64,000 nt of DNA from Actinomycetota bacterium. GTDB taxonomy: Bacteria > Actinomycetota > Aquicultoria > Aquicultorales > Aquicultoraceae. Location: positions 25,251 through 89,250 of the forward strand of contig JAGXSZ010000013.1 of assembly GCA_018333515.1 (NCBI GenBank). Direction: 5' to 3'. Made by a program: the position numbers and the translations under genes. The notes below the pieces were generated by a model, which saw only the letters and a list, made by a program, of their open reading frames with translations, was not told the DNA's origin and searched no databases. Below are positions 16,033 to 23,699 of the stretch, piece by piece (positions within the stretch are counted from its first letter, which is position 1; each line of letters starts with the position of its first letter).

Positions 16033-17223
16033 CTAGTGCGCGTCGTCGATTTGGCGACGCGCCGCCTCCCGCGCCGCCGCGAAGACCTCTTTGAGCGGAA
16101 CCGCGTGTGTTTGGGCCGCCGCGCGGCAATCATCGAACTCCGGCGCGATCGAGGTGATACGCCCCTCGTGCCGGCCGATTTTGACACAGAGGCACCCGAA
16201 CGCCGTGTCTACTTCGAGCATCTCTCGCTCGACGACGACGCGCGCGTGTTTGCTTATTCGAACGCCGAGCGTCCCCGTTTCGGAGATGATGGTGTCGATG
16301 GCCGCTTGTTCAAGATGGGCGGGGACCAGCGCCGAGAGCATCACGGCGGGGCGGTTTTTCTTCATCTGAATCGGCGTAAACCAGAGATCGAGCACGCCCA
16401 GCTCAAAGAGCGCCTCCATCGTGTAGCCGAGAACCTCACCGGAGGTATCGTCGATGTTGGTCTCGATGAGCGTGACCGTCTCATCGCGCTCCACGGCGAC
16501 CTCCCCGACGATGACGCGGAGCACGTTCGGGATTTCGAGGTCGCGCCCGCCCGCCCCGTAGCCGGTCTTTTCAGGGCGCATGACCGGTATCCCCGCTGTA
16601 AAGGTAGCGTAGTGCGCCAGGATGGCGGCCCCCGTCGGCGTCGCAAGTTCGGCGTGGATATGCGTGCCGTAGACGGGGATGCCTGAGAGAATCTCGAGGG
16701 TCGCCGGCGCGGGTACCGGCAAGACCCCGTGGGCGGTCGCAACGGTGCCGGTTCCCGTGGCGATGGGCGAGGCGTAGACTTTCTCGACGCCGAGGTATTC
16801 GAGACCCGTGACGGCGGCGATGACGTCGATTATCGCGTCGGTCGCGCCGACCTCGTGGAAGTGGACCTCGCCGAGGGGGACGCCGTGGACTTTCGCCTCG
16901 GCTTCGGCTATCCGCGTAAAAATAGCGAGTACGTCGAGCTTGGCGGCCTCCGGCAACCCGCTTGCCTCTATTAAGTCGCGCACTTCATTGAGGGTGCGCG
17001 CCGCCTCCGGCGCCGCTGTCGAGACATCGAACTTGGTCGCGCCGATATGGTTTTTCCGCGTGCGCCCGGCGCCAACCTCGTAACCGCCGATGCCCACCTT
17101 CGCGAGTCGCTCTTCCAAAATCGCCAGGGGCAGGCCCAGGTCCAGGAGCGCGCCGGCTATCATATCGCCGCTTACGCCCGCGAAACAGTCAAAATACGCG
17201 ACCTTCAACTCTGTCGCCTCCAT
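16033..17223 (-). CDS. larC: LarC, nickel-pincer cofactor nickel-insertion (cyclometallase) protein
   Basis: 396 residues, normal for the family. LarC inserts Ni2+ into the pyridinium bis-thiocarboxylate scaffold made by LarB and LarE, giving the nickel-pincer nucleotide used by LarA lactate racemase and relatives. The N-terminal signature VAYFDCFAGVSGDMIAGALLDLG, the central HFHEVGATDAIIDV (metal-binding His/Glu) and TNIDDTSGEVLGYTMEALFE are diagnostic. The ATG has GGAGACGG five bases upstream. No larA, larB or larE lies next to it, so the partners must be elsewhere. Nickel use also fits the CODH/ACS in this genome. Confidence 0.93.
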   Translation of the reverse strand: MEATELKVAYFDCFAGVSGDMIAGALLDLGLPLAILEERLAKVGIGGYEVGAGRTRKNHIGATKFDVSTAAPEAARTLNEVRDLIEASGLPEAAKLDVLAIFTRIAEAEAKVHGVPLGEVHFHEVGATDAIIDVIAAVTGLEYLGVEKVYASPIATGTGTVATAHGVLPVPAPATLEILSGIPVYGTHIHAELATPTGAAILAHYATFTAGIPVMRPEKTGYGAGGRDLEIPNVLRVIVGEVAVERDETVTLIETNIDDTSGEVLGYTMEALFELGVLDLWFTPIQMKKNRPAVMLSALVPAHLEQAAIDTIISETGTLGVRISKHARVVVEREMLEVDTAFGCLCVKIGRHEGRITSIAPEFDDCRAAAQTHAVPLKEVFAAAREAARRQIDDAH

Positions 17224-17356
17224 CCGTCTCCATATCCGTGGTTTTCCTCAATATTATCGCCGTCCTTTACAATCTATCCTAATGCAAAGGTTAGGCCGCT
17301 GCTGTATAATCTGTGATAATTATGGCGGATATTTCTTCTCATGCGAAGGGGCAGCA

Positions 17357-17851
17357 ATGAATGGAGCAACGGTTGAAATTATTGTAGCACTACTCGGAGC
17401 CGGCTGGGCAATCCTAGCGATATGGCTAATCGCAGTGTCGGTGCGCCTAAAGCGGCTGGGCAAAGAGCGGAAGGTGTTGGCGAAAGCCGGCGAGAACGGC
17501 GACTTTGTCGCCGCCGTCAGCAAGAGCCTCAGCGAATTAGCAGTGCTCGGCGCCGGTCTCGTCGAGATAAAAGAGAGCCTCTCGAAGCTCGAGTTCGACC
17601 TGCGCACGACGGTGCGCCACGTCGGTGTCGTCCGCTTCGACGCTTTCGACGATGTCGGCGGCAAGCTCAGTTTTGCCGTGGCGCTTTTAAACGGGCACGG
17701 CGACGGGGTTGTGCTAAGCACGATAAACGGGCGTCAGGAGAGCCGCAGCTACGCCAAATTTATCAAGAACGGCGACTCGAGCTACAGCCTCTCATCCGAG
17801 GAGCGCGAGGCGATAGCCGAGGCGCGCTCGGGCGACTTAGTCAAAGCTTAA
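17357..17851 (+). CDS. DUF4446-family membrane-anchored protein
   Basis: 164 residues. The ATG at 17357 is preceded by GAAGGGGC. An N-terminal hydrophobic helix (IIVALLGAGWAILAIWLIAV) is followed by a charged helical stretch. The conserved C-terminal block is VRHVGVVRFDAFDDVGGKLSFAVALL, DGVVLSTINGRQESRSYAKFI and LSSEEREAI, which typifies DUF4446. The family is widespread in Firmicutes and Actinobacteria with no assigned biochemical role. It is 26 bases upstream of pheA and probably co-transcribed. Confidence 0.88.
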   Translation: MNGATVEIIVALLGAGWAILAIWLIAVSVRLKRLGKERKVLAKAGENGDFVAAVSKSLSELAVLGAGLVEIKESLSKLEFDLRTTVRHVGVVRFDAFDDVGGKLSFAVALLNGHGDGVVLSTINGRQESRSYAKFIKNGDSSYSLSSEEREAIAEARSGDLVKA

Positions 17852-17877
17852 GCTGAAACCGGAAAGGAAGAGCGGAC

Positions 17878-18732
17878 TTGTCTGAGACCCGGAACACGAA
17901 GATAGGGTTTCTCGGCCCACGCGGGACGTATACCGAGGAAGCCCTGCAAAAGTTATTGAAAATAGACGACCATAACCTCGTGCCGTACGGCGCCGAGGCC
18001 GATGTCCTTCGCGCGATCGAGCGGGGAGAGGTAGCCAAAGGGATGGTCCCGATCGAGAACTCCATCGAGGGCTCGGTCAACGCCACGCTCGATGTGCTCG
18101 CGTTCGACGTCAACCTCTTCATCGAGCGTGAGATAGTCATACCGATAAACCATAACTTGGTGGCACGGCCCGGGGTGAAGATGGAGGATATACGGACCGT
18201 GATATCGCACCCGCAGGCGCTCGCGCAGTGCCGAGACTACCTTGCCGAAAAATTACCCCAAGCCAAGACCGAGTTTGCGAGCAGTACCGCCGGGGCGGTG
18301 AAGTTGATATCCGAGCAGAACGGGGCGCTGGCGGCGATAGGCCCGAAACTCGCGGCCGAGATGTACGGGCTCGACGTCCTCGACGAGGGCATCGCCGACT
18401 TCGAGGAGAACCAGACCCGCTTTGTCCTGGTAGGCAAGGATCCCGCGCCGCGCACGGGGAACGACAAGACCTCCATCGTCTGTTTTATCTTCGAAGACCG
18501 GCCCGGGAGCCTCCTGCAGATACTCCAGGAGTTCGCGTTTCGCTATGTCAACCTGACGAAAATCCAGTCGAGACCGACGCGCAAAGCGCTCGGCGACTAC
18601 TGTTTCTTCATAGACATGCTCGGCCACGTCGAAGACGAGGTCATCGAGTCGGCTCTGAAATGCTTGAAATGTAAGATCAGAAACATAAAGGTCTTAGGGT
18701 CGTACCCGGTAGCGGACGTTGTGGGAGGATAA
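17878..18732 (+). CDS. pheA: Prephenate dehydratase
   Basis: A 284-residue cytosolic enzyme converting prephenate to phenylpyruvate in phenylalanine synthesis. The catalytic domain (about 7-185) contains IGFLGPRGTYTEEAL and GMVPIENSIEGSVNATLD. ENQTRFVLVGKD includes the conserved TRF catalytic-region motif. The C-terminal ACT domain (about 198-275, SIVCFIFEDRPGSLLQIL, ESRP-like SRPTRKALGDYCFF) gives feedback inhibition by phenylalanine. The TTG start follows GGAAAGGAAG. There is no chorismate mutase domain, so it is a monofunctional form. Its stop directly abuts the serS ATG. Confidence 0.95.
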   Translation: MSETRNTKIGFLGPRGTYTEEALQKLLKIDDHNLVPYGAEADVLRAIERGEVAKGMVPIENSIEGSVNATLDVLAFDVNLFIEREIVIPINHNLVARPGVKMEDIRTVISHPQALAQCRDYLAEKLPQAKTEFASSTAGAVKLISEQNGALAAIGPKLAAEMYGLDVLDEGIADFEENQTRFVLVGKDPAPRTGNDKTSIVCFIFEDRPGSLLQILQEFAFRYVNLTKIQSRPTRKALGDYCFFIDMLGHVEDEVIESALKCLKCKIRNIKVLGSYPVADVVGG

Positions 18733-20016
18733 ATGCTTGATTTAAGATGGGTTCGCGATAACCTAGACGTCGTTCAGGAAGCGCTCGAAAAACGCGCGGC
18801 CAAAGTAGACCTTTCGCGCTTCAAGGAACTCGATTCGGAGCGGCGCACCCTCATTGTCAAAGTTGAGCATTTGAAGAACGAGCGAAACATTGTCTCCGGC
18901 GAGATAGCCAAGCTTAAAAAAGCCGGCGCGCCGGCGGACGATAAAATAGAGGCGATGCGCGCGCTCGGAGACGACATAAAAGAGCTTGATGAGCGGCTCG
19001 CCGATATCGAAGACGAGCTGGGACGGCTGATGATGGATATCCCGAATATTCCGCATGAGTCGGTACCCGTCGGCGAAGATGAGACCTGCAATCCCGAGAT
19101 AAGGACCTGGGGAGAGCGGCCGAAATTCGACTTCGAGCCCAAGCCCCACTGGGATTTAGGGCTCGACCTCGGGGTGCTCGATTTTGAGCGGGCGGCTAAG
19201 ATTACGCGGGCCCGTTTCGTGCTCTATTGGGATTTGGCGGCCCGGCTCGAGCGAGCGCTCTTGAATTTGATGCTCGATTTGCATACCGGCACGCACGGCT
19301 ACACCGAAGTCTTTCCGCCGATACTCGTCAACGACACCAGCCTTACCGGCACCGGGCAGCTGCCCAAGTTCGCCGACGACCTCTATAAGATAGAGAACGA
19401 AAACCTCTATCTTATACCTACGGCGGAGGTGCCGGTCACCAATATCCACCGCGACGAGATATTCGCCGGGGACGATTTGCCGCGCCGTTACTGCGCGTAT
19501 ACGCCTTGTTTCAGAAGCGAGGCCGGCGCGTACGGGAAAGACACCCGCGGCCTTATAAGACACCACCAGTTCAACAAGGTCGAGCTGGTAAAGTTCGTCC
19601 GCCCGGAGACGAGCTACGATGAACTCGAGAAGTTGACCGCCAACGCCGAAGCGGTTCTGCGGGCGCTCGATATTCACTACCGCGTCATCTCGCTCTGCAC
19701 CGGCGACATCGGGTTTTCCGCGGCTAAGACCTACGACATCGAGGTCTGGCTGCCCGGCTTCGGCGGCTACAAGGAGATATCGTCCTGCAGCAATTTCGAG
19801 GATTTCCAGGCCAGGCGCGCCAATATCCGCTTCCGCGAAAACCCGAAAGCGAAACCGCAGTTTGTGCACACGCTAAACGGAAGCGGGCTGGCGATAGGCA
19901 GGACGGTCGCGGCGGTCTTCGAGAATTACCAGCAAGCCGACGGCACGATTCTTATCCCCGAGGCGCTCAAGCCCTACATGGGCGGCGCGGAGCGTATCGA
20001 GGCGAAGAAGTTCTAG
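18733..20016 (+). CDS. serS: Serine-tRNA ligase
   Basis: A 427-residue class II aminoacyl-tRNA synthetase that charges tRNA-Ser (and tRNA-Sec where present). The N-terminal long antiparallel coiled coil (about 1-105) grips the tRNA variable arm. Class II motif 2 appears as [32 protein letters not shown] sequence, and motif 3 as [20 protein letters not shown]. The length matches bacterial SerRS. It begins immediately after pheA. tRNA-Ser genes follow within 100 bases. Confidence 0.97.
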   Translation: MLDLRWVRDNLDVVQEALEKRAAKVDLSRFKELDSERRTLIVKVEHLKNERNIVSGEIAKLKKAGAPADDKIEAMRALGDDIKELDERLADIEDELGRLMMDIPNIPHESVPVGEDETCNPEIRTWGERPKFDFEPKPHWDLGLDLGVLDFERAAKITRARFVLYWDLAARLERALLNLMLDLHTGTHGYTEVFPPILVNDTSLTGTGQLPKFADDLYKIENENLYLIPTAEVPVTNIHRDEIFAGDDLPRRYCAYTPCFRSEAGAYGKDTRGLIRHHQFNKVELVKFVRPETSYDELEKLTANAEAVLRALDIHYRVISLCTGDIGFSAAKTYDIEVWLPGFGGYKEISSCSNFEDFQARRANIRFRENPKAKPQFVHTLNGSGLAIGRTVAAVFENYQQADGTILIPEALKPYMGGAERIEAKKF

Positions 20017-20038
20017 GCAAGCGAGTCTGCCGGTCTCG

Positions 20039-20067
20039 TTGTTCGAGCGGGTAGGATGTGGTACACT
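20039..20067 (+). promoter_or_regulatory. Promoter for tRNA-Ser(TGA)
   Basis: TTGTTC (20039-20044), 17-base spacer, TACACT (20062-20067). It is a good housekeeping-sigma match about 45 bases before the tRNA. Confidence 0.6.
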
Positions 20068-20112
20068 ACGCAATGGAAAAATTGCAAGGCGCAAGCCGCG
20101 CATGCCATACAG

Positions 20113-20201
20113 GGAGAGGTGGCGGAGTCCGGTTGAACGCGGCGGTCTTGAAAACCGTTAGAGGCGTGAGTCTCTCGGGGGTTCGAATCCCTCCCTCTCC
20201 G
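20113..20201 (+). tRNA. tRNA-Ser(TGA)
   Basis: A class II tRNA. The acceptor is GGAGAGG/CCTCTCC with discriminator G, the anticodon loop CTTGAAA gives anticodon TGA, there is a long variable arm, and the T loop is TTCGAAT. CCA is not encoded. Confidence 0.95.
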
Positions 20202-20202
20202 C

Positions 20203-20235
20203 AGAGAAAGCCACCTACTTGAGGCGGCTTTCTCT
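20203..20235 (+). terminator. Terminator hairpin after tRNA-Ser(TGA)
   Basis: AGAGAAAGCC pairs with GGCTTTCTCT (20226-20235). The inner ACCT/AGGC bases partly extend the stem. It directly follows the tRNA 3' end. Confidence 0.8.
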
Positions 20236-20317
20236 CTGATTTTTCGTCCTCGATCTGTCGGGACGAGCTGATTGTCATGACCTGCCCGAATATAGCGAAT
20301 AGAGATGTTATCTCGGG

Positions 20318-20346
20318 TGGACAAAGTCTATCGCCTGCGGTATAGT
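20318..20346 (+). promoter_or_regulatory. Promoter for tRNA-Ser(GCT)
   Basis: TGGACA (20318-20323), 17-base spacer, TATAGT (20341-20346), 31 bases before the tRNA. Confidence 0.65.
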
Positions 20347-20377
20347 AAGTATCTGATTTTATCGCGCATAGCGGCCT

Positions 20378-20471
20378 GGAGAGATGGCCGAGTCGGTCGA
20401 AGGCGCTCGCCTGCTAAGCGAGTAGGGGGTTTAAAACTCCCTCGAGGGTTCGAATCCCTCTCTCTCCGCCA
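20378..20471 (+). tRNA. tRNA-Ser(GCT)
   Basis: The acceptor is GGAGAGA/TCTCTCC, the anticodon stem CTCGC/GCGAG with loop CTGCTAA (anticodon GCT), with an extended variable arm and T arm GAGGG-TTCGAAT-CCCTC. CCA is encoded at 20469-20471. Confidence 0.95.
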
Positions 20472-20499
20472 TAATATTTTCTGGTCTAACGACTAGAAT

Positions 20500-20573
20500 G
20501 TGCCCGTAGCTCAGCTGGATAGAGTGTCTGACTACGAATCAGAAGGTCGGGGGTTCGAATCCCTCCGGGCACG
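20500..20573 (+). tRNA. tRNA-Arg(ACG)
   Basis: The acceptor is GTGCCCG/CGGGCAC, the anticodon stem TCTGA/TCAGA with loop CTACGAA (anticodon ACG), and the T loop TTCGAAT. A34 of this tRNA is the usual substrate of TadA, which is encoded 3.2 kb downstream. CCA is not encoded. The AT-richer accessory segment begins right after it. Confidence 0.96.
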
Positions 20574-20892
20574 CAAGATGCTAACAGGGGAAACTTAGAA
20601 ACATCGGTCGATAAGAGCGGTATTTTTGTCTTATCTGCACTTGTTTTGCACTTACGATCATTGATTTTGTGTTCTTTTATAACCTTTTTGGGGGTTGCCT
20701 GATAATGCTTCATGATTTATGATATATATAACAGAACAAATGTTTGCTATAATGAAAAGCACTCTCCGCCCCTGCAATCAAGCAGCATCTAGCATCTGCC
20801 GATGCTTCAGTAGCACCTGGTTCTTGTTTAACGTGTTGGCCACAGGGTATATTGAAGATGCTGAGTGTTTGGGCTAATAAAGGATGATTTAA
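20574..20892. other. 319-base AT-rich intergenic stretch after tRNA-Arg
   Basis: No gene is convincing here on either strand. Base composition drops sharply compared with the flanks. An extended -10 promoter (TGCTATAAT, 20745-20753) near the end probably drives the Panacea-domain gene. No integrase or duplicated tRNA end was seen that would mark it as a site-specific island. Confidence 0.5.
20745..20753 (+). promoter_or_regulatory. Extended -10 promoter of the Panacea antitoxin gene
   Basis: TGCTATAAT, a perfect -10 with the TGn extension. No convincing -35 accompanies it. It lies 140 bases before the ATG at 20893. Confidence 0.5.
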
Positions 20893-21495
20893 ATGGCATC
20901 GTGCACAATTAGGTTTAGATACGATGTTGAGAAGTTCGTAAACGTGGTTGCCTATCTTGCCATCAATAATGTTCCCAATTTAGATAAGTTAAAAGTCTCA
21001 AAATTAATGTATTTTGTAGACAAGCTTCATCTGCAAAGATATGGCCGCCCGGTGTCTGGGGATAGCTATAATGCTCTTCCTTACGGCCCAATTCCTTCAG
21101 TTTCGCTTGATATTATGGATGAGGCGGTTGCTGATGAGTTATCGTATTTTGGTATCACAAATACTAATGTTGAACTCTTTATGAACTACTTAGAGGTCAT
21201 AGACAGAAGCGAGAAGTATCCAAAGTTTAGAGCAAAGAGACAACCCGAGTTAGACATTTTCTCGGACTCTGACATTGAGATACTTGATGAGGTTATTAAA
21301 ACATATGGTCAGCTCACCGGGCTTGATTTGGTAAATCTAACTCACAAAGAGCCGGCATGGACGAAGACCCAGGGAAACGCACTTATTGATTTTAGACTCT
21401 TCCTCGAAGGCTTAGATGACGAAGAAAAAGAATCGATCATAGAGTTGCTTGAACACGATCAAGAGGATAGAGAAATTTTTGAATTAAGCCGATGA
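20893..21495 (+). CDS. Panacea-domain (DUF4065, SocA/GepA-like) antitoxin
   Basis: A 200-residue cytosolic protein. The Panacea core (about 10-150) is clear: LKVSKLMYFVDKLHLQRYGRPVSGDSYNALPYGPIPSV, then a helical region and THKEPAWTKTQ. Panacea proteins act as versatile antitoxins that neutralise many unrelated toxins encoded beside them (PanAT systems), or as proteolytic adaptors such as SocA. AAAGGATG precedes the ATG. Its stop overlaps the ATG of a short downstream frame by four bases, the usual arrangement of a toxin-antitoxin pair. Composition is more AT-rich than the core genes, suggesting acquisition. The C-terminal tail is acidic. Confidence 0.88.
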   Translation: MASCTIRFRYDVEKFVNVVAYLAINNVPNLDKLKVSKLMYFVDKLHLQRYGRPVSGDSYNALPYGPIPSVSLDIMDEAVADELSYFGITNTNVELFMNYLEVIDRSEKYPKFRAKRQPELDIFSDSDIEILDEVIKTYGQLTGLDLVNLTHKEPAWTKTQGNALIDFRLFLEGLDDEEKESIIELLEHDQEDREIFELSR

Positions 21496-21662
21496 TCGAT
21501 TTTCCTTCTGAGTTCACTGACAAGATCTTTAATGAGAGACTTGCCCGCGGCACAGTTATTCTCACAAAAATACCCCTACATGATGGTTCAGAGGATTATA
21601 AGAGGTTAATCGTCGTCAGTTTAGATTGTAGTAACCCTACTACTCCATCACACGTTTTATGA
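21492..21662 (+). pseudogene. Truncated PemK/MazF-like toxin partner of the Panacea gene
   Basis: A 56-residue frame translationally coupled (ATGA) to the Panacea gene. Residues 20-45, GTVILTKIPLHDGSEDYKRL followed by IVVS, resemble the conserved N-terminal strand pair of PemK/MazF-type endoribonucleases (compare GDIVLVxFP...KxRPxLVIS). The family is normally about 105-130 residues. Here the frame enters a palindromic element at 21641 and stops at 21660, so the C-terminal half of the fold is missing and the toxin is very likely dead. No continuation is found after the element. Assignment to PemK/MazF rests on this short similarity only. Confidence 0.55.
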
Positions 21663-21768
21663 GTTGTCATTCTGAGTGAAACGAAGAATCTCTAAAGCTT
21701 GAGATTCTTCGGTCGTTTTCAACTCCCTCAGAATGACGGATACTAGTCGATGTATGTGTGATGGAGTA
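21641..21768. mobile_element. Palindromic MITE-like element inserted in the toxin gene
   Basis: About 128 bases bounded by the perfect 13-bp inverted repeat TACTCCATCACAC / GTGTGATGGAGTA. Nested inside is a second palindrome whose outer arms are GTCATTCTGAG and CTCAGAATGAC and whose inner arms are GAAGAATCTC and GAGATTCTTC. The nested core resembles a GTCATTCTGAG-type dispersed palindrome common in bacterial genomes. There is no coding capacity, so it would need a transposase in trans. Confidence 0.6.
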
Positions 21769-21772
21769 CTAG

Positions 21773-21804
21773 TTTTGTGACGTTTGTGCGTAAATGTCAC
21801 AAAA
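21773..21804. repeat. 9-bp inverted repeat between toxin remnant and DUF2283 gene
   Basis: TTTTGTGAC (21773-21781) and GTCACAAAA (21796-21804) with a 14-base spacer. It lies between convergent genes and could act as a weak terminator or mark a regulator site. Confidence 0.4.
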
Positions 21805-21866
21805 TGTTGCAAAGCAAAAGGTGATAAAACTTTTAACCAGGACTTATGGTAAAGCTTCAATCGATT

Positions 21867-22256
21867 TCATGCGCTCTGCTTCGCGCTATGCGCTTTGTAC
21901 TCCTCCAAATCTTTTAACCGCCATATTCTTCCTGAGGCCAGCGCGGCTACCGGTTTAGGGAAGTCCTCTTTGCCGACGTAATCCCTGATAAAGTTCGGTT
22001 TTTTGACGCCAAAAAGCTTAGCCGCTTCGGCGACTCCGACCAAAGAGTCCAGGCCAATATCTTCGATGCTTGCGCCAAGCGTTTTTGAAGCCTGCCATAT
22101 TTCGATACCGACCAGCCTGCCCTCGCTATCCACATCTAAATAGAGGTTGTCCGCAAGCTTCTTGGTTTCTGCCGCTATGCCCGCTAGTTCCTTGTTCTCT
22201 CGAAACAAGATATATAGCTGGTCGTTGTCCTTGTCCGCCTGTATTGTTATATTCAT
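21867..22256 (-). CDS. DUF2283 protein fused to an excisionase-like helix-turn-helix
   Basis: 129 residues. The N-terminal half matches DUF2283 (DKDNDQLYILFRENK, then LYLDVDSEGRLVGIEIWQASKTL). That domain is usually a stand-alone antitoxin-like protein. The C-terminal half (about 72-125, VGVAEAAKLFGVKKPNFIRDYV..PKPVAALASGRIWRLKDLEEY) is a MerR/AlpA-type DNA-binding domain. The GATGAGGGGCGCC before ATG is a good ribosome site. A remnant DUF4258 frame lies directly upstream, the common partner of DUF2283. The fusion suggests an autoregulatory antitoxin that binds the 13-bp palindrome upstream. Confidence 0.75.
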   Translation of the reverse strand: MNITIQADKDNDQLYILFRENKELAGIAAETKKLADNLYLDVDSEGRLVGIEIWQASKTLGASIEDIGLDSLVGVAEAAKLFGVKKPNFIRDYVGKEDFPKPVAALASGRIWRLKDLEEYKAHSAKQSA

Positions 22257-22287
22257 TTGGCGCCCCTCATCTTATTCCCACATCGCA

Positions 22288-22401
22288 TTAATGACCTCTA
22301 TCGATTCTTATTCTTGCCCTTGCTTGCAGACAAGAGAAGCGTTTTAGAATATCCCGCATTTTCATCCGCATAATCGCGTAATCGGTAAAGCTAATTTTCA
22401 A
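22288..22401 (-). pseudogene. Remnant of a DUF4258-type toxin gene
   Basis: A 37-residue frame starting at TTG 22401 with an ideal GGAGG six bases upstream. The sequence KISFTDYAIMRMKMRDI resembles the conserved DUF4258 N-terminus (I.FSKHA..RM.ERGI). After it the sequence no longer looks like the family and a stop follows. DUF4258 proteins are usually 80-100 residues. The position immediately upstream of DUF2283 matches the standard two-gene order. It is either a truncated gene or one broken by a frameshift. Confidence 0.5.
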
Positions 22402-22423
22402 GCGGCGCCTCCATACAAAGGCA

Positions 22424-22452
22424 TTATTATGATAACGCTGTTATCATAATAA
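22424..22452. promoter_or_regulatory. 13-bp perfect inverted repeat, likely operator of the DUF4258-DUF2283 locus
   Basis: TTATTATGATAAC, spacer GCT, GTTATCATAATAA. It lies 23 bases upstream of the remnant toxin start on the minus strand, a normal place for an antitoxin operator. As RNA it would form a strong stem with a 3-base loop. Confidence 0.65.
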
Positions 22453-22527
22453 ATCAAGTGTTGTTGCGGTCTGTATTTGGCGGATAAGGCAAAATCACAA
22501 ACAGCCCTGAACACGGCTAATGGTGCG

Positions 22528-22556
22528 ATTATACAGACTGTTATGCTTTAAGACAA
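22528..22556 (-). promoter_or_regulatory. Minus-strand promoter for the DUF4258-DUF2283 locus
   Basis: On the minus strand, TTGTCT (22556-22551), 17-base spacer, TATAAT (22533-22528). It gives transcription through the palindrome at 22424-22452 into the two genes. Confidence 0.6.
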
Positions 22557-22914
22557 GAGCACAAATAAGATAGGAAAAAACAGGCATAAAAGGTACTGCG
22601 ACATACCGTGCCTGGTAGCGGATATGTCGCAGTCGCATGGGATAAAATGTATGAAGGATATTATAAAGCCTGCGCCTATTGGCCATTATCCTTGACATGC
22701 GAGGACGAATTAATAAAAACCCGGCGAGCGTGCTCATCTTCTTGCCAGTGGTAGAATTTTCGCGGTAAACGGTAAGTGTTGAACCCGCATGACAAATGGA
22801 TGCCTGGGGCACCCTGTGGCAAATCTCGCTAAAGCTCGCTTACCTCTTCGACGATAACTAGATAAACCGGAACCCTATTGGCAGCTCTACACATCGAAGG
22901 GACATACTTTTTTT
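22557..22914. other. 358-base stretch without a convincing gene, with one hairpin
   Basis: No supported coding region. An 11-bp perfect inverted repeat, ACTGCGACATA (22595-22605) and TATGTCGCAGT (22623-22633), brackets a 17-base loop. A minus-strand open frame covers most of the region but has no family, no ribosome site and odd composition. Confidence 0.45.
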
Positions 22915-23694
22915 ATGTGCGACAGAACCTCGCTAGCTAGATTAATCGAATCGGTTCGCGCACTGGCTGCGGGCGACTACCGGAACCGGATTCAAATCGA
23001 TAAGGCCGGTGAGCTGAGTGCGCTCGCTGTTGAAGTCAACAAGCTCGCCGAAGCTCACCAGATGGCACACGAGACGATACGCGCCCTCAACCACCAGCTC
23101 AAACGGACAAACTTCGACGCGATAATGGCGCTCACCGAAGCCCTGAGCGCTAAAGACCCCTATACGCGCAGTCATTCGGAGCGCGTCTCGATATACTCGC
23201 TGTTGCTTTCGGAAAGCCTGGGACTGAAGGACGAGGAGATCGATGGCGTCCATGTCGGTGCATATCTGCATGATGTCGGCAAAATCGGCATACCCGAGAC
23301 AATCCTCAACAAACAGGGGAAGCTTTCGGCGGATGAGTATAGGCAGATTATGGAGCACTCAAATATATCCGGGCAGATCGTCTCGCAAATTCCGAATCTG
23401 ACGCATATCGCGCAGATGGTCCGCTATCACCACGAGCGCTATGACGGCAACGGTTATCCTGACGGCCTAAGGTCGGATAAGATACCACTCGGTTCACGAA
23501 TCCTCTCCATCGCCGACGCTTTCGACGCGATGACCTCAGCCCGCCCATACCGACCGGTTTATGAGCCGAAAGAGGCGCTAATCGAGCTAAAGAGCTGCAG
23601 CGGGACCCAGTTCGACCCGGTTCTTTGCGAGGCTTTTGTCGACGCCTATGCGCGTAACTTCGGTGAGTATCTCCCGTATGCGCGCGTGTCGTAA
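22915..23694 (+). CDS. HD-GYP cyclic-di-GMP phosphodiesterase with HAMP-like N-terminus
   Basis: 259 residues. Residues 5-50 (SLARLIESVRALAAGDYRNRIQIDKAGELSALAVEVNKLAE) resemble a HAMP domain, but no membrane helix precedes it, so the protein is probably cytosolic. A short coiled coil leads to an HD-GYP domain (about 62-255). It has HD in HVGAYLHDVGKIGIP, the HH pair in MVRYHHERYDGNGYPDGL (the GYP motif), and IADAFDAMTSARPYR. All metal ligands appear present, so it should hydrolyse c-di-GMP. The GAAGGGA site is 12 bases before ATG. It sits between the accessory patch and tadA and counters the GGDEF protein at 42.4 kb. Confidence 0.9.
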   Translation: MCDRTSLARLIESVRALAAGDYRNRIQIDKAGELSALAVEVNKLAEAHQMAHETIRALNHQLKRTNFDAIMALTEALSAKDPYTRSHSERVSIYSLLLSESLGLKDEEIDGVHVGAYLHDVGKIGIPETILNKQGKLSADEYRQIMEHSNISGQIVSQIPNLTHIAQMVRYHHERYDGNGYPDGLRSDKIPLGSRILSIADAFDAMTSARPYRPVYEPKEALIELKSCSGTQFDPVLCEAFVDAYARNFGEYLPYARVS

Positions 23695-23699
23695 GCTAA

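Noticed and set aside
20500..20600. Site-specific integration island at tRNA-Arg
   Set aside because: No integrase gene and no duplicated tRNA 3' end were found downstream, despite the composition change.
22495..22812. 105-codon minus-strand open frame
   Set aside because: No ribosome site, no family and a biased composition. A better-supported minus-strand promoter lies inside its 3' part, and a hairpin interrupts it.
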